The notes: generated by a model not told the origin, from the sequence alone. DNA of 64,000 nt from Bog-473 sp963843365 (GCA_963843365.1 CAWJKG010000004.1:83918-147917); one strand, 5' to 3'. Counted from the stretch's first letter, positions 37,964 through 46,642 are shown. Made by a program: numbers and translations.

Positions 37964-38835
37964 ATGCCCCGTTTGAAGAAAAAGAAAGCCCTGCCCAAAG
38001 CCAAGAAGCTTCCCAAAAGCAAGCCCAAAGAAAACCGTCAAGAGTAAGGTTGCCCCGAAGGCTTCCAAGTCCGCCAAGCCCAAGGTGGTGATCTTCAGCC
38101 CGGAACTCCGGGTCCATGCCACGCCGGAGACCCTTTTCCAGGAGACGGCCCATCTGGTGATGCAGTTCTCCCGCGAAGCCGTCAATGAGCGGGGGCGGTT
38201 CGTCGTCGCCCTTTCTGGAGGCTCCACCCCCAAAGGATTGTTCCAGCAACTCACCGAGGAACCCTACTTTTCCCTCCTCCCTTGGGGAAAATTTCATTTT
38301 CTGGGTGGACGAACGCCACGTCCCCTTGACCCATGAAACCAGCAATTACCGGATGACCCAGGAATACCTTCTATCCAAGGTGCCTATCCCCAAAGAGAAT
38401 ATTTTTCCCGCCACCAACGGGATCCTGCCGGTGGAAAAGGCGGCTTCGGCCTATGAGATCAAGATGGGGAAATTCTTCGGGACGGAAAACTTCCCCCGAT
38501 TCGACCTCGTCCTTTTGGGCATGGGGGACGACGGCCATACGGCCAGTCTTTTTCCCGGCGTGCCCCAAGTGAACGAGCAGGAAAAATGGGTCGTGGGTTA
38601 TTTCGTGGATGATGCCCGCAAGGAAAGGGTGTCGTTGACTTTTCCGGTCCTGAACGCCGCCCGGCTCCAGCTGGTCTTGGTGGAAGGGGCTAAAAAGGCG
38701 GAGCGCCTGAAGGATGTGTTGGAAGGCCCGAAGGACCCGCCCAGCTACCCGTCCAATACCTGCGCCCTACCGATGGCCGGCTGGTTTTCGCCGTGGACGC
38801 GGCTGCGGCTTCTCTGCTCAAAGAAAAATTCATAA
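37964..38835 (+). CDS. pgl: 6-phosphogluconolactonase with Lys-rich N-terminal tail (frameshifted)
   Basis: Hydrolyses 6-phosphogluconolactone, the Zwf product. Residues 1-~43 are a very basic, Lys/Pro/Ala tail (MPRLKKKKALPKAKKLPKSK, then more) not normal for this enzyme. The catalytic domain has RFVVALSGGSTPKGLFQQL, the FWVDERHVP motif (split by an indel near 38297), DLVLLGMGDDGHTASLFPG and ARLQLVLVEGAKKAERL. Indels also occur near 38035 and 38757. The C-terminus reads RLVFAVDAAAASLLKEK; the stop at 38833-38835 needs a shift. Confidence 0.82.
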
Positions 38836-38884
38836 ACAATTTATTTGTAGATTACTTCTCAAAATACGCGGTCTTCAAACCAGA

Positions 38885-38907
38885 AAGCCGAGTCATTCGG
38901 CTTATTT
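38885..38907. terminator. Bidirectional hairpin between pgl and the Sel1 gene
   Basis: AAGCCGA / TCGGCTT 7-bp stem with 5-nt loop, then ATTT. It serves the end of pgl and overlaps the stop of the convergent Sel1 gene. Confidence 0.55.
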
Positions 38908-39321
38908 CGTATTTAGCTCTTCGATATGTTTCTTTGCCCAACCGTTCCCTTTATCAGCGGCTTTTTGGTACCAGAAGATAGCCTTTTGGTTATTTTGGGC
39001 GACACCCAGGCCTTTTTCATATTCATCATTCCCTTGCTTCGCTGCTTTTAAAAACCATTTCATGGCCTCTTGCAAATCTCGGGTAACTCCAGCACCGTGT
39101 AAATAAAGAGTGCCAATACCGTCTTCGGCTTTCGCGTTTCCATCGGCAGCGGATTTTAACCACCATTTCATAGTTTCAGAGTAATTTTTTGAGTTAAATG
39201 CACTTACGCCTTTCTCAAAAGCATCAGAACCAAGAGAAGATTGGGCGAAGAGGAAAGCGGGATTCCAAAGAGAAAAAGCCAGGAAAAACAAAGGCAGGCT
39301 ACGGGTACTTATTTTTTTCAC
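38902..39321 (-). CDS. Secreted Sel1-repeat (TPR-like) protein
   Basis: 139 residues from the GTG at 39321. Signal peptide (LPLFFLAFSLWNPAFLFAQS) then Sel1 repeats: AFEKGVSAFNSKNYSETMKW, KAEDGIGTLYLHGAGVTRDL, QEAMKWFLKAAKQGN and QKAIFWYQKAADKGNGWAK. About ten residues appear missing between KQGND and EYEKGLGV, so a repeat is shortened. The Shine-Dalgarno GGGGAGG is formed by the 3' end of the adjoining tRNA remnant. Probably a periplasmic protein-binding protein. Confidence 0.75.
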   Translation of the reverse strand: MKKISTRSLPLFFLAFSLWNPAFLFAQSSLGSDAFEKGVSAFNSKNYSETMKWWLKSAADGNAKAEDGIGTLYLHGAGVTRDLQEAMKWFLKAAKQGNDEYEKGLGVAQNNQKAIFWYQKAADKGNGWAKKHIEELNTK

Positions 39322-39329
39322 TTTAAAGC

Positions 39330-39371
39330 CTCCCCGGGTTGGACTCGAACCAACAACCCTGCGATTAACAG
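39330..39371 (-). pseudogene. 3' half of a tRNA-Asn(GUU) gene, possible attachment site
   Basis: On the minus strand: anticodon loop CTGTTAA, then variable loop, a T-arm GTTGGTTCGAGTCCAAC and the acceptor 3' strand CCGGGGAG, not followed by CCA. No matching TCCCCGG 5' strand or D-arm lies upstream; similarity stops in the anticodon loop, where many integrases recombine. The 23 bp at 39330-39352 recur, same orientation, at 56703-56725. Confidence 0.65.
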
Positions 39372-39738
39372 TATCTTGGTCTATTAAGCCCCTTCCCGAT
39401 TTCTTGATTTGATAGCCCTTTGCATGACGGAAAATGAAATGCATCCAGCTTTTTATGCATATTTAAGAGTACAATCAAAGTGATTGGTTAGCCCTCTGCT
39501 TCCCAGTCTCCGGCCCCGGAGAATGTCACTAAGGAATCCGAACCAAGCTTTCAACTCTCATTTTGGTTCAACCAACTCGGCCTTTTCAAACCACATCATT
39601 TAGATTAATTATCCGCAGGATGCAGCCGTTTTTTTGCTCCCAAAGATATTAGCGCTAAAATTGGGCCAATCCGGCGAAGCTTATAACAAAATTCAACCGA
39701 CTGAAAAAATAAACAACGATCCTTGAAGGGAAACGCTC
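39353..39738. other. Upstream region of the sigma-54 activator gene
   Basis: Apart from the tRNA remnant (to 39371) and the palindrome at 39473-39485, I see an AT-rich tract (39590-39720) that probably holds a sigma-70-type promoter, and a GC hairpin ctccggccccggag near 39509. No sigma-54 promoter is visible. Confidence 0.35.
39473..39485. promoter_or_regulatory. Palindromic site ATCA-CTT-TGAT (candidate activator site)
   Basis: AATCAAAGTGATT reads AATCACTTTGATT on the other strand, the same ATCA-N3-TGAT design as the sites at 43042, 48139 and 52865. It lies about 255 bp before the activator start and could serve autoregulation. Confidence 0.4.
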
Positions 39739-41368
39739 ATGCGCGTGGAAGATCTCGATCTTAAAAGAACTTTTGGAATTGAACCCGGCGGTGGAATGGT
39801 CCATTTCGCGGGCCAAAGGGCGTTGATCTTCGACGCCGTGTCCCACGGGCTCCTTCGCAAGGAACTCATCGATTCCTTTGGCGAGAGGACGGCCCGGGGC
39901 ATCCTCAGCCGTTACGGCTATATCCACGGCAGGCGCCTGGCCGAAACCATGAAAAACAAGTTCAAATGGGACAGTGATGAGGAATGGCAAAAGGCCGGGG
40001 CCCGGATCTACGCCCTGCAGGGGCTTTTCATGCTGGACCCGGACGGCCCCATCGCCTTTGGACCCGAGGGCGGAACCTGGCGTGTTTCCTATGAAGCCGA
40101 ACAGCATGTCCTCCTCAAGGGCCGCTCGGAGAACTCCGTCTGTTGGACCCTGAGCGGGCTCATCAGCGGTTATCTGAGTTTCGCTACGGGTAAGGAAATG
40201 TACGCGCTGGAGGATAAGTGCACCGGAAAAGGCGATTCGGCTTGCCATGTGATGATCAAGTCCGAGGAGGAATGGGGCGGCGAGGTCGGCGGGGAATTGG
40301 CGGTTTTCAAGCGGGTGGGAATCGACGAGGCCCTGCGGGATGTCACCACCACGCTCAAACGAACGGAAACCGAGTTGCGCGAGAAAACGCGCAAACTGGC
40401 GGTCATCGCCAAGATCGAGGAGGATCCGGCGGAACTCCTGGCGCGAAGCCCCGGAATGCGCAAATTAATGGAATTGGCCAAGACCATCGCCGCCATCGAT
40501 TCCACGGTGCTGATCACGGGCGAGAGCGGAACAGGGCAAGGAACGCGTAGCGCGTTTTGTCCACGACCATTCGGCCCACGCGCGAGGGTCCCTTTATCGC
40601 CGTCAATTGCGGGGCCATCACCGAGACCCTGCTGGAAAGCGAGCTTTTCGGCCACGCCCGCGGGGCCTTTACCGGCGCGACGGCGGACCGTCCGGGACTT
40701 TTCGAGGCGGCCAACGGCGGGACGCTTTTCCTGGACGAGGTGGGCGAGATCAGCCTTGCCATGCAGGTGAAGCTCTTCGGGCGCTCCAGGAAAGGGAAGT
40801 GCGGCGGGTGGGCGAGAACAAGAACCGCCCCATCAATGTGCGCATCGTCAGCGCCACCAACAAGGACCTGTCGGTCGAGGTGGCCGAAAAGAGGTTCCGG
40901 GAGGACCTTTATTACCGCCTGAACGTGGTCGAATTGGCCGTTCCGCCCCTGCGCCGGCGCCGGGAAGACATCCTTCCCCTCGCCCGGCTCCTGCTGGCGG
41001 AAGCCGCGCTTCAAATGAAGAGGCCCGTGGACGGGCTGACCGTCCCCGGCGGCGGACCAACTGCTTGGCTACGCCTGGCCCGGCAACGTGCGCGAGCTGG
41101 CGAACGCCATGGAAAGGGCGGTGGCGGTGGCCAAAACGAACCGGGTGGATGTGAGGACCTCCCTCCCCAGGTGAACCAGGTGGCGCCGCCTGTTTCCGAC
41201 AAGGGAGAACCCCGGTTCTTAAAGGATGTGGAGAAGGATTGCATCTTGGCCGCCCTGGAAAAAACCGACGGCAACCGGAGGAAAGCCGCCGACCTGATGG
41301 GTGTGGGCGTGGCGACGCTCTACCGGAAATTGAAGGCCTACAAGTTGCTGGACCTGGTGAAAGACTAA
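39739..41368 (+). CDS. Sigma-54-dependent activator with V4R (XylR-type) sensor domain (frameshifted)
   Basis: Enhancer-binding protein of XylR/DmpR-like layout. Residues 1-~180 form the sensor: XylR_N-like (MVHFAGQRALIFDAVSHGLL) followed by V4R (YEAEQHVLLKGRSENSVCWT ... CTGKGDSACHVMI). A coiled linker (~195-225) precedes the AAA+ domain: Walker A GESGTG-K, sigma-54 contact loop FGHARGAFTGA, Walker B GGTLFLDEVG, then a C-terminal Fis-type HTH (LEKTDGNRRKAADLMGVGVA). Indels near 40541, 40784 and 41047. It probably drives the sigma-54 promoters nearby. Confidence 0.88.
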
Positions 41369-41439
41369 TAATCGACCCGCAAGCGAGGTTCTCCCTACAA
41401 GTTTTTTTATAGAATTTTTGGGGGATATAGGGAGGGGAA

Positions 41440-42185
41440 GAATCGCTTTCGTTTGGGTCTTATCTTCCACATTCGGGGCAATGGGTTCGCCAAGATCGAA
41501 AAGAAGTATCTCGGTCGGTTCCTGGGCCGTGAAAGAAACAACGATCTCTTCCGAAAAGCCGGCCCCATCCCCCGTTTGAAGCTTAAGATCGTTCAGTTCG
41601 ATACAGCCCTTGACCACGTGAAGCCAGGCCCTTCGGCCGGGTTTCATCTCATGGATCATGTGGTTCCCCTTGTGGATGAGCGTCGAGTACATTTCGACGT
41701 CCTGGTGTAATTTAAGCGAGGATTCTTTTCCGTCGGGGGAGGCGATCAACTTCAGGATCCCCTTGCGTTCGGCGAGCGTAAAGAGCTTCTTTTTCGCCCC
41801 CGGCTCCAACACGCCCGCCCCGGGGGTGAATCCACTTTGGAAGACATGGGTCAGGATCGTCCGGCGAAATGTCGAACGCTGAAAGTTTCGTGTTGAGGGG
41901 GAGATTGACACGGTGGAATTCATCCGCTTTCACCAGGTCAGGCTTTCCTGTCAGGCCCTTGAAAACGATCATCCCCTCCCGGACATAGGTCACGATGACC
42001 ATATCCTTATGCGTGTGGAGTATGAAACCCCGGCCTGGTGGAAGGATCTCCTCGTTCAATATCCTGAGAGTGCCAAAGCCCTTTTGCAGGGGATCGGTCG
42101 TGTTTTCCAGGTCGAAAGTCATCCATGTGGTTTGGTCTTCGTCGGTGATGTGGCGGCGTTCTGCCGATCTTCGGACGATGAGCAC
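41440..42185 (-). CDS. Pirin-family (YhhW-like bicupin) protein (frameshifted)
   Basis: GTG start at 42185, 1 bp after the crp stop. Cupin 1: GFGTLRILNEEILPPGRGF and LHTHKDMVIVTYVREGMIVF, the His-x-His metal site. A shift near 41850 leads to the second half (HVFQSGFTPGAGVLEPGAKK, QDVEMYSTLIHKGNHMIHEM, GRRAWLHVVKGCIELNDLKL, EPTEILLFDL). The stop is unclear: the frame runs on past 41440, so another indel is likely. The family includes quercetin-dioxygenase-like redox-responsive proteins; function here unknown. Confidence 0.75.
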
Positions 42186-42186
42186 C

Positions 42187-42882
42187 CTAAAGTCCTTCCA
42201 TCCGGTCCTGCAGGTCCTCGACGCTCTTGACCATCAACCTGCCATGAACGGATGTTATCAGTCCGGCGTCCCTCAAGCGGGTGAAGGTTCGGATGCAGGT
42301 TTCGGTCGAGATGCCCGCCATCAAGGCGATCTCCCGACGGGTCATGGAGATGATCCCGCCGAATTCCCCCATCATTTCGACCAGGACATGGATGAGACGC
42401 TTTTCCGCGCTTTCCTGGGAGAAGGTCCGCATATTTTTGGATTGGCGCAAGAGTTTTGCGATCTTGGATACGACAGCCCGGGCCATATCGGGGTATTTTC
42501 CCATGAGGATACGGAAGTCCCGGATGGGGAAGGAAACCACCGTCACATTGGTCTCGGCCAGGCTATGGAAGCCGTAGTCCCCGCCCTCGAAGGCCGCGAT
42601 CCCGAACATCCCATGGGGTCCGATCATGGAAAGGGTGCAGCCGCGCCCTCTCAGTGAGTGGTTCCCCTCCTTGACATAGCCTTCCTTGACGAACCAGACG
42701 AATTCCGCGGGATCATTCTCCAAGAAAATGGATTCCCGCTTTCCGTAAGTCCGTTCCACCATGTACTTTTCGATCTCCTGGAGAGCGGTGTAAGGGATGT
42801 TTTGAAAGACATCCATGGTCGAGAGGCGACTCTTTTTTGGAATTTGAAGGTCGACGGGCCTTGTTTTCGTCACGGTGAGCAT
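42187..42882 (-). CDS. Crp/Fnr-family transcriptional regulator
   Basis: 231 residues, intact. Cyclic-nucleotide-type beta-roll (ESIFLENDPAEFVWFVKEG, GPHGMFGIAAFEGGDYGF), dimerisation helix and C-terminal winged HTH (MTRREIALMAGISTETCIRT). It lacks the N-terminal cysteine cluster of oxygen-sensing Fnr. It is preceded by a well-matched sigma-54 promoter at 42945-42960, so it seems to be a second-tier regulator under the V4R activator. It is translationally coupled to the pirin gene. Confidence 0.88.
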   Translation of the reverse strand: MLTVTKTRPVDLQIPKKSRLSTMDVFQNIPYTALQEIEKYMVERTYGKRESIFLENDPAEFVWFVKEGYVKEGNHSLRGRGCTLSMIGPHGMFGIAAFEGGDYGFHSLAETNVTVVSFPIRDFRILMGKYPDMARAVVSKIAKLLRQSKNMRTFSQESAEKRLIHVLVEMMGEFGGIISMTRREIALMAGISTETCIRTFTRLRDAGLITSVHGRLMVKSVEDLQDRMEGL

Positions 42883-42944
42883 GAAATCCCCCTCGGGTCA
42901 GGAATTCGAGAACATCTTTCCGCAGAACTATTCCTGAAATATAA

Positions 42945-42960
42945 AGCAAGAAACGGGCCA
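42945..42960 (-). promoter_or_regulatory. Sigma-54 promoter of the crp-pirin operon
   Basis: Minus-strand TGGCCCGTTTCTTGCT fits TGGCACG-N4-TTGCW with the exact GG-N10-GC spacing. It lies 63 bp before the crp start; candidate activator sites are at 43024-43056, upstream of it. Confidence 0.75.
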
Positions 42961-43020
42961 TTTCACATCAAACCTTCATACAGGTTTTTGGAACAAATGA
43001 TGCTCCTCGGCATGAAAGGA

Positions 43021-43056
43021 AATCAAAATGAGTTTTGGGAACGATCATTTTGATCG
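43021..43056. promoter_or_regulatory. Upstream activator sites shared by divergent sigma-54 promoters
   Basis: Two half-related sites: AATCAAAATGAG (43021-43032) and the palindrome CGATCATTTTGATCG (43042-43056). They lie between the divergent crp and rhodanese genes, 61-112 bp from the two sigma-54 promoters, the usual enhancer distance. The rest of the 345-bp gap holds the promoters and AT-rich spacer. Confidence 0.65.
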
Positions 43057-43164
43057 TTATTCCCCTCTGCCAAGGCGTGTCCAAAATTCCAGCCTGTGAT
43101 GAAAAAACGTTTTTTATCAAAGCTGGCGGATGAATCAGTGGTCTTTTTTCCACAAACCTTTGAG

Positions 43165-43180
43165 CGGTATGGAAATTGCT
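43165..43180 (+). promoter_or_regulatory. Sigma-54 promoter of the rhodanese gene
   Basis: CGGTATGGAAATTGCT keeps the GG-N10-GC spacing and the TTGCT element; the -24 box is one to two bases off consensus. It lies 48 bp before the start codon. Confidence 0.65.
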
Positions 43181-43227
43181 TTAACAGACCAGTGTCAATC
43201 GTAAAAACTTCAAAAGAGGTGAAAAGT

Positions 43228-43632
43228 ATGTCGATGTCTAAAGAAACGGTCCAAGACAAGATGAAGGACGCGAACACGATCGTGTTGAACGTTCTGCCGG
43301 AAGCCGACTTCGCAAAGCTCCATATCGCGGGTTCAAAGAACATTCCCTTTGGAAGCGATGCCGGCGCATTCGCCCAAGCGGTCGAGAAGGCGTATGGCAA
43401 GGAAAAGTTCTTCATCACTTATTGCGGTGGCTTGACCTGTAACGCGGGCCCCAACGCGGCCAAGGCCTTACAGGAAAAGGGGTTCAAGGCCACGGAATAT
43501 GCCGGTGGTATCAAGGAATGGTCAGAGGAGGGTTTTCCCACCGAGGGAACCGAAGCCAAGGCCCCGGCCATTGCCGCCACCCCGGTTGCCGCTGCAGTAG
43601 CCACACCCGTTGCAGTTCCAGCAGCCAAGTAG
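43228..43632 (+). CDS. Rhodanese-domain protein with Ala/Pro/Val tail
   Basis: 134 residues from the ATG at 43228, preceded by AGAGGTG. Rhodanese core: TIVLNVLPEADFAKLHIAGS, NIPFGSDAGAF, active-site loop ITYCGGLTCNAGPNAAKAL (catalytic Cys in YC) and GFKATEYAGGIKEWSEEGF. The last 25 residues are a low-complexity Ala/Val/Pro tail. It could transfer sulfane sulfur or bind thiol stress signals. First gene to the right of the divergent sigma-54 control region. Confidence 0.85.
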   Translation: MSMSKETVQDKMKDANTIVLNVLPEADFAKLHIAGSKNIPFGSDAGAFAQAVEKAYGKEKFFITYCGGLTCNAGPNAAKALQEKGFKATEYAGGIKEWSEEGFPTEGTEAKAPAIAATPVAAAVATPVAVPAAK

Positions 43633-43647
43633 TTATTTCCATTACGG

Positions 43648-43672
43648 CCTGCGTTCCATTGGGGAACGCAGG
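43648..43672 (+). terminator. Strong hairpin after the rhodanese gene
   Basis: Perfect 10-bp stem CCTGCGTTCC / GGAACGCAGG, 5-nt loop, no T-run. It could be a terminator or mRNA-stabilising hairpin. Confidence 0.5.
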
Positions 43673-43730
43673 ATACTCCCAACCTTTATAAACCAATAAA
43701 ACCAATACAAACAAAAAGAGGAAGTGCTTT

Positions 43731-43916
43731 ATGAAGCTTAAAACAGCAGCGATTTATTCAGCCCTTTTACTGACATTGGCCGTCTTCGGAATGGGTTGTG
43801 AACCTTACCGTCATCATGACGTTGGCGTCGATGTCGATATCCATGCGAATGATCACGGGGACCACCATGATGATCATCATGGCGGGGATGACCATCACGA
43901 TGACGACTACCATTGA
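43731..43916 (+). CDS. His/Asp-rich small lipoprotein
   Basis: 61 residues: Lys start, hydrophobic core and lipobox (FGMGC), so lipidated near residue 23. The mature part is almost wholly His, Asp and Gly (DHGDHHDDHHGGDDHHDDDY). This composition suggests binding of divalent metals at the cell envelope. AGAGGAAG precedes the ATG. Confidence 0.75.
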   Translation: MKLKTAAIYSALLLTLAVFGMGCEPYRHHDVGVDVDIHANDHGDHHDDHHGGDDHHDDDYH

Positions 43917-43996
43917 GTAATAAGTTTTAATCAGCGGGCTGTGAAGTGCAGGTTGAGATGGATTTAAGCGATGTTAAAAAAAGAAAAGAGGAAGTT

Positions 43997-44512
43997 ATGT
44001 TCTCGAATTTTAGAAAAGTTTTGTCGGTCGGTTTGATGATGACGGGGCTATTGGCGCTGCCGCTATGCGCCAGGGCGGACGGGGACTATCATCCCTCGAA
44101 CTATGGGGGTAATTTCGGCCTGGGCTTGGAATTTGGCGAGCCGGGAACCTGGGGCGTCATCAGGAAAGATCTGGGTCGACCGGGTCAATGCTTTCGCGCC
44201 AGCCGTGAAGTTCGATGACGGCGGGACGGCCATCCTGCAGCTGGATTACCTATGGCACAATTTCGACATCATCCACATGAAGGATACGGATGGCGAAATG
44301 CCGCTTTATATCGGGTTAGGCGGGGACTTGGTGCTTGCAAAACACAGTTGAATTCGCGGGCCGGATACCGGTGGGTATCTCTTACATCTTCGACAAGAGG
44401 AATGTCCCCGATGGACATCTATTTGCAGGCGGTTCCAACCCTTTGGTTCCCCACCGGAGGACGACGGCTGTTCGAGGTCTATGGCGAAGTTGGGGCCCAT
44501 TACTACTTCTGA
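43997..44512 (+). CDS. Outer-membrane beta-barrel-like protein (frameshifted)
   Basis: Signal peptide (VLSVGLMMTGLLALPLCARA) followed by NYGGNFGLGLEFGEPGTWG; after an indel near 44158 KIWVDRVNAFAPAVKFDDGG and LQLDYLWHNFDIIH, then another near 44336 and VGISYIFDKRNVPMDIYLQA, ending EVYGEVGAHYYF. Alternating beta-strands and a terminal aromatic residue fit a small porin-like barrel of about 170 residues. Function unknown. Confidence 0.65.
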
Positions 44513-44538
44513 TCGTTTGAAACGAAAGGATGCTCAAA

Positions 44539-44685
44539 ATGTTATACACGATCGCGGTGGTCCTGTTGATCCTTTGGCTCTTGGGTTTCGTGAGTTCCTA
44601 CACGATGGGTGGTCTTATCCACGTCCTTCTGGTGGTCGCTCTCGTCGTCCTGGTCATCGGCTTTCTCCAGGGCCGGAAGGCTTGA
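44539..44685 (+). CDS. Lmo0937-family small membrane protein
   Basis: 48 residues from the second of two ATGs (AAGGA lies 8 bp before it): MLYTIAVVLLILWLLGFVSS, YTMGGLIHVLLVVALVVLVI. Two transmembrane helices, matching the widespread Lmo0937/DUF5670 proteins often induced by envelope stress. Confidence 0.75.
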   Translation: MLYTIAVVLLILWLLGFVSSYTMGGLIHVLLVVALVVLVIGFLQGRKA

Positions 44686-44768
44686 TCAAGGTTAGTCTCA
44701 TCAAAAAAGAAAATAAGATCGAGACGTTCATTTATTTAGTGAACTGACCTGGTTGAAATAACAAATTG

Positions 44769-44800
44769 GGCCCGTGGAAACTCACGGGCCATTCGGTTTT
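44769..44800 (+). terminator. Rho-independent terminator before the SOD gene
   Basis: GGCCCGTG / CACGGGCC perfect 8-bp stem, 6-nt loop, then ATTCGGTTTT. It ends the preceding small-protein operon and lies in the leader of the SOD gene, so attenuation is possible. Confidence 0.65.
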
Positions 44801-44814
44801 CGAAAGAGGAAAAA

Positions 44815-45438
44815 ATGTCCTATATCGCCAAAAACTATGACCGGCTACTGGGAATCCGGGGCTTCAGCGACAAGCTGATGAAGGCCCATTTCAAGCTCTA
44901 TGAAGGGTACGTCGCCCATATCAACAAAGTGATCGACCTTTTAAAGGGTTCGGATGGGCAATCCCAGGAATATGACGAAGTCAAAAGAAGGTTTTCTTGG
45001 GAATTCAATGGGATGAGGCTCCACGAGGCCTATTTCGGCAATATGACCAAGGAACCCGCCGAGTTAGGAATGGCGTCGGACCTGGCCCACCAGATCGTCG
45101 AGTCCTTCGGATCGTTGGAGGCCTGGGAGAAGGATTTTAGGGCGGTTTCCAGCATGCGTGGCATCGGCTGGGCGGTCCTGGCTTGGGACCCTGAAGGAAG
45201 GAACCTGTTCAATGTTTGGATTAACGAGCATGACGTGGGCCATCTTTTTTATTCCGTTCCCCTCCTGGTCAATGACGTCTTCGAGCACGCCTACCTGGCT
45301 GATTATGGTTCCGAGCGAAAAGACTATATCGAGGCGTTCCTCAAGGTCATCGACTGGGCGGAAGTGCAAAAAAAATTCGCGGCCGTGGAACAAATGTCCA
45401 GGGCCTATGCCATTAATTTCAAGGAGGCTGTTGTATGA
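44815..45438 (+). CDS. Fe/Mn superoxide dismutase family protein
   Basis: 207 residues, intact. All four metal ligands seem present: His in EGYVAHINKV, His in MRLHEAYFGN, and Asp/His in NDVFEHAYLADYG (normally DVWEHAY; Phe replaces Trp). RGIGWAVLAWDPEGRNLFNV is the family core. The protein is divergent: NEHDVGHLFYSVPLL replaces the usual hairpin. It should dismutate superoxide, but activity with the Phe change is unproven. It overlaps the next gene by 4 bp. Confidence 0.8.
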   Translation: MSYIAKNYDRLLGIRGFSDKLMKAHFKLYEGYVAHINKVIDLLKGSDGQSQEYDEVKRRFSWEFNGMRLHEAYFGNMTKEPAELGMASDLAHQIVESFGSLEAWEKDFRAVSSMRGIGWAVLAWDPEGRNLFNVWINEHDVGHLFYSVPLLVNDVFEHAYLADYGSERKDYIEAFLKVIDWAEVQKKFAAVEQMSRAYAINFKEAVV

Positions 45439-45725
45439 GCGAGAAAAGAGACGCTTATGTTGAGAAGTTGAAGACGAAATTGGACTTGTGGAACAAGGAG
45501 ATCGACCGGTTCCAAGCCACGGCGGATGGGGCTAAGACGGGCGCCAAAGTGAAGTACGTCAAACACCTCACGGAGCTCAAGGTAAAGCGCCGGGAGGTCG
45601 AGGCGTAAATGGAGAGCCTGCAAAAAGCCGGCGAAGAGGCCTGGAAAGACGTGAAAAAGGGAGTCGATACCACGTGGCAGGCAATGACCAAGTCGTTCAA
45701 GACGGCCAGGTCCAGGTTCAATTGA
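45435..45725 (+). pseudogene. Coiled-coil protein, paralogue of 46904-47197, with in-frame TAA
   Basis: Begins MSEKRDAYVEKLKTKLDLWN and continues as a charged helix to REVEA, where TAA (45606-45608) stands in place of the Lys of the paralogue (ALEGKMADLQ). The frame then goes on from ATG as MESLQKAGEEAWKDVKKGVD to 45725. One A-to-T change explains it. It is either a recent nonsense mutation, a sequencing error or two separate peptides. Confidence 0.6.
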
Positions 45726-45766
45726 TCGGCGGATCGTATCCCATTTTTCAAGAAAGAGGCAACACC

Positions 45767-45985
45767 ATGACGAAGCATCGCTATGAACACCGGCACCCAC
45801 ATTTTCCGGAGCCGCAGATCAGCGCAGTTCGCGAGCCCTACTGGAGCCGCGCGCACCGCGACTGGCGTTTCCTGGCCGTGGTCCTTTTGATGCTGGCCTG
45901 TATCGGGGTCTACGTCTTGACCGGCGATCTTGGCTGGATATCCCACGGCCACGCGCTTCCGTTGCTGGACGCGGGTGGGAAATAG
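45767..45985 (+). CDS. Small single-pass membrane protein
   Basis: 72 residues; His/Arg/Pro-rich N-terminus (HRYEHRHPHFPEPQ), one helix (FLAVVLLMLACIGVYVL) and a short tail. AAGAGG upstream. No family recognised. Confidence 0.55.
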   Translation: MTKHRYEHRHPHFPEPQISAVREPYWSRAHRDWRFLAVVLLMLACIGVYVLTGDLGWISHGHALPLLDAGGK

Positions 45986-46044
45986 GCGTCGGTTCCAAGG
46001 GGGTTCGAAAAGAAAAGATGAATTAATTTTTAAGGAGGAAATCC

Positions 46045-46407
46045 ATGAAAAGCTTGAACATTTTAGCCGTTTCAGTTTGGCTGATGGGCTTGCCGGCTTT
46101 AGCGGCGGCCCAAACAACGGTGGCCACGGTGGCTCCTGTTAGACCCGCCACGAAGGCCGCGATCAAGGCCAGGATCAGGGCCCAGGAAGCCCGGATCAAC
46201 GCGGACTCGAAGGACGGCAAGTTGACGACGGTCCAGGCTACCGCTCTCTTGGCCAATTTGAAGGCGATCAGGGACAAGCTGAAAGCTGATTATGTTGAGA
46301 ATGGAAAAAAAGAACTCACCGGGGACCAAGAGGTCGAATTGACCGGTATGTTGGACGCGTCCGAACAAAGCATCGGCAATAGGAATGGGATCCAGGATTT
46401 CAACTGA
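46045..46407 (+). CDS. Secreted helical protein, hypothetical
   Basis: 120 residues: signal peptide ending ALAAAQ, then a charged alpha-helical domain (ATKAAIKARIRAQEARINAD, LTTVQATALLANLKAIRDKL). AGGAGG precedes the ATG. Probably a periplasmic stress-type protein; no family recognised. Confidence 0.6.
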   Translation: MKSLNILAVSVWLMGLPALAAAQTTVATVAPVRPATKAAIKARIRAQEARINADSKDGKLTTVQATALLANLKAIRDKLKADYVENGKKELTGDQEVELTGMLDASEQSIGNRNGIQDFN

Positions 46408-46425
46408 TCCCTCCCCTTTCCTTCC

Positions 46426-46441
46426 GGGCATATTACTTGCT
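46426..46441 (+). promoter_or_regulatory. Sigma-54 promoter
   Basis: GGGCATATTACTTGCT has the GG-N10-GC spacing and the shared TTGCT. It lies 40 bp before the small membrane gene at 46481. I see no clear ATCA-N3-TGAT site near it. Confidence 0.6.
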
Positions 46442-46480
46442 TTTAATTGAATGTATCTTTCCCATATCAGGGAGAGAGAA

Positions 46481-46642
46481 ATGGAACACATGGATAACAA
46501 CGGTAACCAAAATGGCGGCTCACAAATTTATTACGTCATCGTGGGGATATTGATCGCGATCGGCATCTTTTTCGCGGTGAAGGACTATCACGACAGGAAC
46601 GGGGACGTGACCATTCATATTCCGAGGGTCGAGGTCCATTGA
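46481..46642 (+). CDS. Small membrane protein
   Basis: 53 residues: Asn/Gly-rich start, one helix (IYYVIVGILIAIGIFFAV), then KDYHDRNGDVTIHIPRVEV. Good GGGAGAGAG site. It lies directly under a sigma-54 promoter. No family recognised. Confidence 0.55.
   Translation: MEHMDNNGNQNGGSQIYYVIVGILIAIGIFFAVKDYHDRNGDVTIHIPRVEVH

Noticed and set aside
39330..39420. A complete tRNA-Asn gene
   Set aside because: The 5' acceptor strand and D-arm cannot be found and the anticodon stem does not pair, so only the 3' half is supported.
45606..45608. In-frame stop as selenocysteine or recoding
   Set aside because: The codon is TAA, not TGA, and other genes nearby end normally at TAA; a point change is simpler.
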